Shown in pieces: positions 1 through 6,152 of a stretch of DNA of 6,452 bases. Source of the DNA: an uncultured Selenomonas sp. (GTDB taxonomy: Bacteria; Bacillota; Negativicutes; Selenomonadales; Selenomonadaceae); contig CALYVJ010000103.1 in assembly GCA_945494195.1 (NCBI GenBank), forward strand, positions 1 to 6,452. The letters are read 5' to 3'. The position numbers and the translations under genes are program-made. The notes under the pieces were generated by a model, which saw only the letters and a list, made by a program, of their open reading frames with translations, was not told the origin of the DNA and ran no database searches. Position 1 is the stretch's first letter. Every line of letters starts with the position of its first letter.

Positions 1-401
1 TGTATCTGGACAAGCCTATGAAGGATCATACGCTGCTGCAGGCCATCTGCCGCACTAACCGTGTATACGGTCAGGATAAGACTTACGGTTTAATTGTGGA
101 CTATGTTGGCATTTTTGATGATGTAGATGCCGTCTGGTTTGGAGATAACGCCCTCTTTCATGTAAACGATTTTTACATGGGCACCATCGGCAACATATTT
201 TGCGCCACCTTCTTCGAAGGTGCAGCCTACAGCATATTCACCATCCGCTACGCCTTTGTAGACTGCCGAGGAACCGGAAAGGAGTTTGCCATCGAGGTTA
301 GCACAGAATTTCTTGATGTAGTCCCAGCCGTTGTCCGGATTGCCTTTGCCCATCGCATAGAGCATGTTGATGAGATGCTCATAGGAGGACGAGGATTTTG
401 A
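1..401 (+). pseudogene. hsdR: Type I restriction enzyme R subunit (HsdR) internal fragment, cut at a junction
   Basis: HsdR is the ATP-driven translocase and nuclease subunit of type I restriction enzymes. The frame is open from base 3, at the window edge, to a TGA at 399-401. Only about bases 3-125 look like Hsd[21 protein letters not shown] followed by [29 protein letters not shown] fits superfamily 2 helicase motif VI (QxxxRxxR), and the [12 protein letters not shown] stretch normally follows it in HsdR. After about base 125 the frame runs antisense through the solute-binding protein gene and loses any HsdR resemblance, so residues beyond that point are not a native HsdR C-terminus. The 5' part lies outside the window. 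ATG at 18 is an internal methionine, not a start. The orientation matches hsdM and hsdS at the right end, so this may be the 5'-proximal remnant of their own hsdR. Family assignment is firm; the state of the gene (real rearrangement or assembly joint) is not. Confidence 0.8.
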
Positions 402-923
402 CGGGTCAGCCATGGCGATTTTGCCCTTAAGAGCTGGATTCAGCAGGTCTTCATAGCCTTCAACCTTGATGTCGCCGATGAGGTCCGTATTGACCATGAT
501 TACACTGGGGATATCCGTGAAGCGGGTGATGGAACCCTCTTCATTCTTGAAAGCCTGCTGGATGTGGTCTTCGTTGACCGATTTATACTGCTCAAAAAGG
601 TCAGCCTTCGGTTTCATCGTCGAAAGGGACCCGCCCCAGAAGATATCGGCCAGCGGATTGGCTTTCTCGGATTCCACGCGTTTTAACAGCTCACCGGTAC
701 CAGCTGCCACAACTTCCACTTTGACGCCGCTTTCCTTTTCAAACTCTTCCACGAGCGGATTGATAAAGGACAACGGATGCGGGCAGTAAATGACAATTTT
801 GTTTTCGTCATCGCCACTTCCTGCCGAACCCTTGGCAGCCTGTTTGTCACCGCCACAGCCGGCAAAGCAGGTAGTCAGCATTGCTGCGCCCAAGAGCGTA
901 GCAATAATCTTTTTGAGTTTCAT
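90..923 (-). CDS. ABC transporter solute-binding lipoprotein (AfuA/FbpA-like), C-terminally truncated
   Basis: Extracellular capture protein of the ABC importer encoded upstream. The 277-aa product starts with a lipoprotein signal: MKLKK, a hydrophobic stretch, then FAGC with the lipidated Cys at 23, followed by a Gly/Ser/Asp-rich linker. The mature part begins KIVIYCPHP and holds family features such as ADIFWGG (92-98), a [12 protein letters not shown] strand (137-148), ADPSKSSSS (172-180) and [24 protein letters not shown] (217-240). This is the pattern of family 1 solute-binding proteins of COG1840 (AfuA). The start has a strong AAAGGAGG site at 932-939, 8 bases before the ATG. It ends ...[16 protein letters not shown], where related proteins continue for about 65-70 residues; the last five or so residues come from hsdR-side DNA. 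It is the last gene of the operon, 41 bases after the permease. The substrate is unresolved: hexose phosphate, phosphonate, another anion, or chelated iron. If the truncation is real, the second lobe is probably incomplete. Confidence 0.82.
   Translation of the reverse strand: MKLKKIIATLLGAAMLTTCFAGCGGDKQAAKGSAGSGDDENKIVIYCPHPLSFINPLVEEFEKESGVKVEVVAAGTGELLKRVESEKANPLADIFWGGSLSTMKPKADLFEQYKSVNEDHIQQAFKNEEGSITRFTDIPSVIMVNTDLIGDIKVEGYEDLLNPALKGKIAMADPSKSSSSYEHLINMLYAMGKGNPDNGWDYIKKFCANLDGKLLSGSSAVYKGVADGEYAVGCTFEEGGAKYVADGAHVKIVYMKEGVISKPDGIYIIKNANIVHN
108..125. other. Recombination or assembly junction between hsdR and the binding-protein gene
   Basis: These 18 bases read as GIFDDV in the HsdR frame (+) and as YIIKNA in the binding-protein frame (-). 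Both readings fit their families. Left of this stretch only HsdR makes sense; right of it only the binding protein does. The shared stretch is therefore the likely crossover or overlap point, a short homology between two unrelated genes. The exact breakpoint inside it cannot be placed without the parental sequences. Confidence 0.7.
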
Positions 924-964
924 GAATAATTCCTCCTTTGTTCCCTATAACCTCTTATACGGAT

Positions 965-2614
965 TTATAACGTAACATCCCGGCGGCCGGATACCTTAAA
1001 GAAGATCACCATGGCCGTGATGGTCGTTAACGTCAGGATGGTCGACAGTGCCGCTGCGGTGCCGTAGCTGGCACGGATAACTTCCGTGTAGATGGCTACC
1101 GACATGGTCTTAGTGGCACCGGTAAACAGGATAACCGAAGAACTCAGTTCGTTGATGGCGGTAATCCAGGAGATGATGGCACCGCTCATAACACCGGGCA
1201 GCATCATGACTGCCGTGACTTTAAAAAATGTCTTTACGGGTGATGCCCCAAGGCTGATAGACGCCTCTTCCAGGCTCGGACTCAGCTGATACAAAATGGC
1301 TGAACTCGAGCGCAGCGTATAGGGCAGGCGGCGAATGACCAGGGAAATGATGATAATAAGCGCCGTACCCGAAAGCAGCATAGGTTCTTCGTTAAAAGCC
1401 AAGAGCAGGGTGATACCAAGGACAGACCCGGGGATGATGTAGGGGAACATCGTAAGCGTATCGATGATATCTGTGAGCCAGCTCTTGCGGCGCGTAGTCA
1501 GATAGGCCACCGTCATGCCCAGGAATACGATTGCTGCCATGGCAGCCGTGCTGAAAATATACGTGTTGGAAATCGCCGTGCCCAGTTCATTGAAAATTCG
1601 GATGTAACTGTCCAGCGAATACCCATCCACAAAAATCGAACCATTTGTCTTGAGGAACGACGTGTAGATGACCACCAGCTGCGGAATCATGGACAAGGCT
1701 ACCAGCAAATAAATGCAGGCATGCATTATCACATTTTTCCCTCCATGAAGCTCTCCGGTCTGCATGGGACGCAGCGAACTCATCGTAAACGATTTACGAT
1801 TTACCACGTATTTCTGCAGCATGAAAATCGTCGAGGTGATAAGTACCATGATTGCCGCCATGGCAGCGGCAAAATTAGCCTGGTCCCCGACCTCATTGAT
1901 GAACTCGGAATAAATCATGACTGGCATGACGTTGAAGCCTTCGCCAATGAGCATCGGCGTACCGAAATCAGCCATAGCATTCATGAATACCATCAAGGCT
2001 CCCGCAAGAATCGTCGGCGTAATCAGCGGCAGGATAATCGTTACCACCTTACGGATGCCACTGCAGCCAAGGCTCTCAGCAGCCTCGATAAGAGCAGAAT
2101 CGATATTCTTCATAGCCCCTGCCACGTAGAGATAGATAAACGGATAAAGCTTTAAGGTCAGCACCAACAAAATGCCCGCAAAACCGTAAATTGACGGAAA
2201 ATCAATGCCATACTCAGCCAGCCAACGCGTCAGGATACCACTGCGCCCGCCAATCAAAATCCACGAATACGCACCGATAAACGGTGGGGACAGCAATGAA
2301 ATGATGATACAGATTTCCACGATACTTTTGCAGCGCACACGATAAAGCGTCATAAAATACGCTAATGCCGTTCCGATTATCACGGCCAGTATCGTAACAC
2401 TAGTCGTTACGGTGAAACTGTTTATCATGGACTGGTAATAATACTTGCGCTCAAAGAAGTGCACGAAATTCTGCATCGACCAGTTTCCCGTTGCCGCATC
2501 CTGAAAGGCGCTGACAAACAGGGAAAACAGCGGATAAATCAAAAACAGGCCAAAGACTACGATGGATAGCAAGGTAATCCATGCCCAAAAATCCCATTGA
2601 AATCGTTTATTCAT
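965..2614 (-). CDS. ABC transporter permease, two fused transmembrane domains (FbpB/AfuB-type)
   Basis: Cytoplasmic-membrane channel of the importer. With ATG at 2614 it is 549 aa, the usual size for fused permeases of COG1178, with about 12 hydrophobic segments. Each half carries an EAA loop that docks the ATPase: EAAESLG (177-183, followed by the ILP turn) and EEASISLG (449-456). A hydrophilic linker at roughly 268-293 (QKYVVNRKSF and onward) separates the halves. The chosen ATG overlaps the end of the ATPase gene by 8 bases and has GGAAGG about 11 bases upstream plus GGTGG closer in; an in-frame GTG at 2626 would add MWWK but has no room for a binding site. The overlap indicates translational coupling with the ATPase. 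A gap of 41 bases with no visible terminator leads to the binding-protein gene. Two permease halves in one chain are typical of Fe3+/hexose-phosphate/phosphonate importers, so the sequence does not fix the substrate. Confidence 0.92.
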   Translation of the reverse strand: MNKRFQWDFWAWITLLSIVVFGLFLIYPLFSLFVSAFQDAATGNWSMQNFVHFFERKYYYQSMINSFTVTTSVTILAVIIGTALAYFMTLYRVRCKSIVEICIIISLLSPPFIGAYSWILIGGRSGILTRWLAEYGIDFPSIYGFAGILLVLTLKLYPFIYLYVAGAMKNIDSALIEAAESLGCSGIRKVVTIILPLITPTILAGALMVFMNAMADFGTPMLIGEGFNVMPVMIYSEFINEVGDQANFAAAMAAIMVLITSTIFMLQKYVVNRKSFTMSSLRPMQTGELHGGKNVIMHACIYLLVALSMIPQLVVIYTSFLKTNGSIFVDGYSLDSYIRIFNELGTAISNTYIFSTAAMAAIVFLGMTVAYLTTRRKSWLTDIIDTLTMFPYIIPGSVLGITLLLAFNEEPMLLSGTALIIIISLVIRRLPYTLRSSSAILYQLSPSLEEASISLGASPVKTFFKVTAVMMLPGVMSGAIISWITAINELSSSVILFTGATKTMSVAIYTEVIRASYGTAAALSTILTLTTITAMVIFFKVSGRRDVTL

Positions 2615-3731
2615 TTTCCACCACACCTTCCATCAAGCTGCGGCTGCCATCGGCTACGAATATATTGATTTTCATGGCATTCGGTTTCAGATAAACCATA
2701 TCCCCTACTTCCAGGAGCTTTTCCGCATGGCCAAGATCCTGGCTGTATTCGATGGAGGGCTGATTGGGAACCAGCATCTCCTCGGGAAATTCCAGACTGT
2801 AATTGACATATTTGCCTAAAAATACTTTCGTGACCACCTTGCAGCGGACGCCTTCTCCCTCCCGGCAGATGGAAAATTCCTCCGGCCGCACCGAGATAAC
2901 CACTTCTTGCCCATCGGCAGCTTCTTCGCTCAAAGTAGTCATCGTCATCCGATAGCCATCGGCAAATACCACCAGCTTCTCGCCAGCGGCTGCCTCGATA
3001 TGCCCCTTGAATAGATTGGAATGGCCGATAAAGGTGGAGACAAATACGTTATACGGCCGGGTGTAAATCGTATGGGGCGAAGCCGTCTGCTGGATGACAC
3101 CTTTCTTCATGACCGCGATGCGATCCGAAATCGAAAGGGCTTCTTCCTGGTCATGGGTGACATAGACCGTAGTAATTCCCACCTGCTTCTGTACCTCCCG
3201 GATTGCCGACCGCATTTCCACACGCAGCTTGGCATCGAGATTGGAAAGAGGCTCATCCATCAACAATACACTGGGATGAATGACGATGGCACGCGCCAGT
3301 GCTACACGCTGTTGCTGGCCGCCCGACAACCGCTCCGGCAGACGATCCTGGTACTCGGTAATTTGAACCACATCGAGAATCTTATCCACCTTTTGCTTCA
3401 TCTCATCCTTCGGCATCTTGCGAAGTTTTAAACCATACTCGACGTTTTCCCGTACGGTAAGATGCGGGAATATCGCATAGCTTTGGAACACCATACCGAT
3501 GTTGCGCTTATGCGCAGGAATGTCATTGATGACCTGTTCATTAAACTTGATTTTACCTCCCTCGATGCTGTTGAAGCCTGCAATCATGCGAAGAAGCGTC
3601 GTCTTGCCACAGCCCGACGGCCCGAGAAGCGTGAAGAACTCTCCATTTTTGATGTGCTCCGTGAGTCCGGGAATAATCGTCAAATCGCCGTACTTCTTGA
3701 CCACATTGTCCACATTTATCGCTACACTCAT
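2607..3731 (-). CDS. ABC transporter ATP-binding protein (FbpC/PotA-type)
   Basis: Cytoplasmic ATPase that powers the importer. The 374-aa product has a complete nucleotide-binding domain: Walker A GPSGCGKTT (37-45), Q-loop Gln83 in VFQSYAIFPH, signature LSGGQQQR (135-142), Walker B VLLMDE (155-160), D-loop SNLDAKLR and switch His193 in VTHDQEEA. All catalytic residues are present. After about residue 235 comes a C-terminal regulatory extension with ISVRPEEFSI and later strands, matching the TOBE domain of COG3842 ATPases (FbpC, PotA, UgpC class). The ATG at 3731 has GGAGG at 3739-3743, 7 bases away. It is the first gene of the operon, ahead of the overlapping permease. The ATPase-permease-binding protein order is unusual compared with the more common binding protein-first order of iron importers, but it is not rare. 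The substrate cannot be read from this subunit. Confidence 0.95.
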   Translation of the reverse strand: MSVAINVDNVVKKYGDLTIIPGLTEHIKNGEFFTLLGPSGCGKTTLLRMIAGFNSIEGGKIKFNEQVINDIPAHKRNIGMVFQSYAIFPHLTVRENVEYGLKLRKMPKDEMKQKVDKILDVVQITEYQDRLPERLSGGQQQRVALARAIVIHPSVLLMDEPLSNLDAKLRVEMRSAIREVQKQVGITTVYVTHDQEEALSISDRIAVMKKGVIQQTASPHTIYTRPYNVFVSTFIGHSNLFKGHIEAAAGEKLVVFADGYRMTMTTLSEEAADGQEVVISVRPEEFSICREGEGVRCKVVTKVFLGKYVNYSLEFPEEMLVPNQPSIEYSQDLGHAEKLLEVGDMVYLKPNAMKINIFVADGSRSLMEGVVENE

Positions 3732-3785
3732 AGGGGATCCTCCGTTTCATCCATCGTGTATCTTATTGTTCTTTATCATATTTAT

Positions 3786-3814
3786 ATATTATCCAATAAA
3801 TAAATAGCTAACAA
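3786..3814 (-). promoter_or_regulatory. Candidate promoter of the ABC operon
   Basis: On the - strand, TTGTTA (3814-3809) and TAATAT (3791-3786) are separated by 17 bases; each matches 4 of 6 consensus positions. It would start transcription near 3779, giving a leader of about 48 bases before the ATPase ATG. The area is very AT-rich, so other weak matches exist, including TTGACG at 3841-3836 without a good -10 partner. This is a weak call. Confidence 0.35.
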
Positions 3815-3885
3815 TCCAAAATAATGCATTTTTATCGTCAAAAATGAACTAGTCCAACATCTTCTAGAAATTCTTGTTTACCGAG

Positions 3886-3897
3886 TTGAACGTTCAA
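3886..3897. promoter_or_regulatory. Perfect 12-bp palindrome, candidate operator
   Basis: TTGAACGTTCAA is its own reverse complement. It ends 16 bases before the -35 box of the hsdM promoter and lies over 90 bases from the candidate ABC promoter, so if it binds a dimeric regulator it would most simply act on hsdM. The spacing of GAAC and GTTC (none between) differs from a Firmicutes LexA box, which has four bases between the half sites. The regulator is unknown. Confidence 0.35.
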
Positions 3898-3913
3898 ATG
3901 CAGGCTGGGTTTA

Positions 3914-3942
3914 TTGACTCCCCCAATCAACAGAATTATAAT
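3914..3942 (+). promoter_or_regulatory. Sigma-A promoter of hsdM
   Basis: TTGACT (3914-3919) and a perfect TATAAT (3937-3942) are separated by exactly 17 bases. This is 5/6 plus 6/6 matches at optimal spacing, pointing toward hsdM. Transcription should start near 3949, giving a leader of about 83 bases that opens with the hairpin at 3958. It is the best promoter match in the window and should be strong. Confidence 0.8.
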
Positions 3943-3957
3943 GAGATAAGAAATTAT

Positions 3958-4012
3958 GATAGCTGTCCGCCCTATGATAAACATTCAAGGATCAAGGAGG
4001 ACAGCTGTTTTT
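3958..4012 (+). terminator. Leader hairpin followed by T5 in front of hsdM (possible attenuator)
   Basis: AGCTGTCC (3961-3968) is perfectly complementary to GGACAGCT (3999-4006). Three more pairs at the base (two G-U wobbles and one A-U, using 3958-3960 and 4007-4009) extend the stem to 11 bp around a 30-base loop. Five Ts lie at 4008-4012, two of them inside the extended stem. The layout resembles an intrinsic terminator, but the loop is long and the T tract short, so termination may be partial. It sits between the hsdM promoter and the hsdM ribosome binding site, where partial termination or a 5' stabilising stem would set hsdM expression. No downstream gene of the - strand operon ends here, so it does not serve that operon. 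Confidence 0.5.
3985..3998 (+). repeat. Tandem heptamer TCAAGGA x2 in the leader loop
   Basis: Two perfect adjacent copies of TCAAGGA (3985-3991 and 3992-3998) fill the 3' half of the hairpin loop and run into the stem's GG. Each carries an AAGGA ribosome-binding-like core; the second continues as AAGGAGG (3994-4000). Only two copies, so it could be chance. Confidence 0.5.
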
Positions 4013-4066
4013 ATGATATGGAGGATTCTGAATGCAACCACAAGACAGGGAAAACACGATGCGTAA
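4013..4066 (+). CDS. Possible 17-codon leader peptide overlapping the hsdM start
   Basis: ATG at 4013 opens a short frame, MIWRILNATTRQGKHDA, ending at TAA 4064-4066 inside hsdM codons in another frame. AAGGAGG at 3994-4000 is a full Shine-Dalgarno match, but it lies 12 bases upstream (long) and part of it is in the 3' arm of the leader hairpin. If translated, ribosomes would melt the hairpin and pass over the hsdM start. No homology or codon evidence supports it, so this is a speculative call. Confidence 0.15.
   Translation: MIWRILNATTRQGKHDA
4020..4024 (+). promoter_or_regulatory. hsdM ribosome binding site
   Basis: GGAGG lies 7 bases before ATG 4032 and decides that start over the in-frame ATG at 4059 (residue 10), which has only a weak AGGG upstream. 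It lies just outside the leader hairpin and is therefore not hidden by it. Confidence 0.75.
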
Positions 4067-6152
4067 CATCATCTGGGACGATGCTCCCGTGGATGTCACC
4101 GAAGAAGTCAACTTCATCTGGTCCATTGCCAATAAGCTGCGCGGGCCCTACCAGAGCGATAAATATAAAAATGTCATCATCCCCATGACCATCATCCGCC
4201 GTTTTGAATGTGCGCTGGAAAAGACCAAGTCCGCTGTACTGAATATGACCGGCACCAACCCCAACATACCGGACAAGGTTCTCTACAAGGCCTCCGGTTA
4301 TGCCTTCTATAACAAAAGCCGTCTGTCCCTAAGTAAGTTATTGGATGATTCCGCAAACATCGCGGAGAATTTCACCGCCTACCTGCAAGGGTTCTCCCAA
4401 AATGTCAAAGACATCATTGCCAATCTGGAGTTTGAGAAGGAAATCATCAAAATGGATAAGCATAACCGCTTATATGGTGTAGTGGAAGCCTTCTCCGAGG
4501 TGGATTTGGACCCGGCGATTATCGACAATGTAAAGATGGGGTATATCTTTGAAGACCTCATTCGCCGTTTCTCTGAAAATGCCGAGGCTGGCGACCATTA
4601 CACTGGCCGCGATATCATCAAAGTCATGGTGGAAATTCTCCTGGCTGAAGGTGCCGATGATATCTTTGACGACCACAAGGTGGTAACGGTGCTGGACCAG
4701 GCCTGCGGCACGGGCGGCATGCTTTCCACTTCCTACAACTGGATTAAACGCTTCAATAATACGGCAGAGGTCAAGCTATTTGGCCAGGAAATCAATCCGG
4801 AGTCCTACGCCATGTGCGTGGCAGAAATGCTGATTAAGGGCGAGGACGCCGATAAAGTCCAGCATGTGGATACCATGAAAACCGACAGCTTCCCCAACCA
4901 GAAAATGCGGTTCGTCATCGAAAATCCTCCTTTTGGGCAAGCCTGGGGCGGTAAAGATGCTTCCGAAGGTGTTGAAACTGCCGTCAAAGATGAATTTGCC
5001 AAAGCCCATAGCCGCTTTATGGCTGGCCTGCCTGGCACTGGCGATATGCAGCTGTTATTCATGCAGTCCGCCATCGACAAGATGGACGATACCAACGGGC
5101 GGGCGGCTATTATCGAAAACGGCAGTCCACTCTTTGCTGGCAGCACCGCCTCCGGTGAAAGCCAAATTCGCCGCTATATGTTAGAACATGACCTGGTTGA
5201 GGCCATTATCGCCCTGCCTACTGACCTTTTCTATAATACCGGCATCGCCACCTATATCTGGATTCTCTCCAAAAACAAACGGGAAGAACGTCAGGGGAAA
5301 GTCCAGCTTATTGATGCCACCCAGCTTTATCATGGCCTACGCAAGTCCCTGGGCAAGAAACGCAACGAAATCACCGCCGAGGATCGGGAATCTATTGTAA
5401 AGCTCTATGCCGACTTCACGGAAAACGAAAACAGCAAGATTTTCCGCAACATGGAGTTCATGTACCGGGAATATGCCGTCATGCAGCCTCTCCAGCGCAG
5501 CTATGCCATTAACGAGGAACGTATCGAAAATATGCTGGCCAAAGGCTCCTTGAATTCCGTATACGATGAAGGAAAGATTGCCGAGCTGCAGGCCAAGGAT
5601 GACCTGTCAGACAAGGAAAAGGATAAACTGGCGGACATGGAAGCTGGCCAGCCCCTCTATGAGTCAATCCTTGCCACCCTGCGCGGTGCCATTTCGGATA
5701 AACTCTACCTGTCCCCTGGGGAATTTGAGCCCGTACTTCAGGAGGCCTTGAAGCTCCTAGCTACGGAATTTGAAACCCGCAAGACCTTATTCAAAAAGAT
5801 TATGGACGGCCTGTCCCTGATGGATAAAACGGCCGAAATCCAGCGAGACCGCAAAGGCAATATCCTCTACGACAAGGAAACCAAAGACACAGAGATTGTC
5901 CCCTTCGAGGAAAATATCGAGGATTATATGGCCCGGGAAGTCCTGCCCCATATCCCAGATGCCAAGGCCTTCTTTGAAGAGGATATGAGCAAGAAAAAGC
6001 CCGTCATCAAAACCGGCGCCGAAATTCCCTTCACCCGCTACTTCTACAAATATGTGCCCCCAAAAGCCAGCGACGAACTGGCGCAGGAGTTCCTGTCACT
6101 GGATAAAAGCGTCAACGAACGTATTGCAAAACTCTTTGGAGGCGCATTATGA
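4032..6152 (+). CDS. hsdM: Type I restriction-modification DNA methyltransferase subunit HsdM
   Basis: HsdM transfers a methyl group from S-adenosylmethionine to adenine N6 in the site chosen by HsdS, and also forms the core of the restriction complex. The 706-aa product begins with an HsdM N-terminal helical domain (about 24-150: VNFIWSIANKLRGPY, VIIPMTIIRRFE). The methylase domain follows, with the AdoMet-binding motif I as LDQACGTGGM (221-230), GQEINPESYAMC (251-262) and catalytic motif IV NPPF (298-301). SGESQIRRYMLEHDLVEAII, then ALPTDLFYNTGIATYIWILS (to about 413), is a highly typical HsdM stretch. Gln replaces the usual Pro after the first Asp of motif I. The protein is longer than the roughly 520 aa of EcoR124I HsdM; the extra part (about 430-706) is charged, with a probable coiled stretch at 500-545 (AELQAKDDLSDKEKDKLADM). 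It is complete, preceded by a near-consensus promoter and overlaps hsdS by ATGA. Confidence 0.96.
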   Translation: MQPQDRENTMRNIIWDDAPVDVTEEVNFIWSIANKLRGPYQSDKYKNVIIPMTIIRRFECALEKTKSAVLNMTGTNPNIPDKVLYKASGYAFYNKSRLSLSKLLDDSANIAENFTAYLQGFSQNVKDIIANLEFEKEIIKMDKHNRLYGVVEAFSEVDLDPAIIDNVKMGYIFEDLIRRFSENAEAGDHYTGRDIIKVMVEILLAEGADDIFDDHKVVTVLDQACGTGGMLSTSYNWIKRFNNTAEVKLFGQEINPESYAMCVAEMLIKGEDADKVQHVDTMKTDSFPNQKMRFVIENPPFGQAWGGKDASEGVETAVKDEFAKAHSRFMAGLPGTGDMQLLFMQSAIDKMDDTNGRAAIIENGSPLFAGSTASGESQIRRYMLEHDLVEAIIALPTDLFYNTGIATYIWILSKNKREERQGKVQLIDATQLYHGLRKSLGKKRNEITAEDRESIVKLYADFTENENSKIFRNMEFMYREYAVMQPLQRSYAINEERIENMLAKGSLNSVYDEGKIAELQAKDDLSDKEKDKLADMEAGQPLYESILATLRGAISDKLYLSPGEFEPVLQEALKLLATEFETRKTLFKKIMDGLSLMDKTAEIQRDRKGNILYDKETKDTEIVPFEENIEDYMAREVLPHIPDAKAFFEEDMSKKKPVIKTGAEIPFTRYFYKYVPPKASDELAQEFLSLDKSVNERIAKLFGGAL

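Noticed and set aside
18..401. A genuine novel 127-aa + strand protein
   Set aside because: Its first third is internal HsdR sequence with the frame open upstream of the ATG, and the rest is antisense to the binding-protein gene.
924..964. Terminator or promoter between the permease and binding protein
   Set aside because: The 41-base gap shows no stem with a T tract and no good promoter, only the ribosome binding site of the binding-protein gene.
1721..2155. 144-codon + strand frame inside the permease
   Set aside because: It is antisense to a clear membrane protein gene, has no recognisable domain and no binding site; the same applies to the + strand frames within the ATPase at 3021-3431 and 3462-3803.
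3780..3800. Fur-box-like AT-rich sequence before the ABC operon
   Set aside because: GATAAT-like words occur, but no inverted 7-1-7 arrangement is present; the region is simply AT-rich.
3886..3897. LexA (SOS) box
   Set aside because: GAAC and GTTC half sites are present but abut directly; the Firmicutes box needs four bases between them.
3874..4188. 104-codon + strand frame crossing the intergenic region
   Set aside because: It would start at TTG with no ribosome binding site, run through the hsdM promoter, hairpin and ribosome binding site, and end inside hsdM in another frame.
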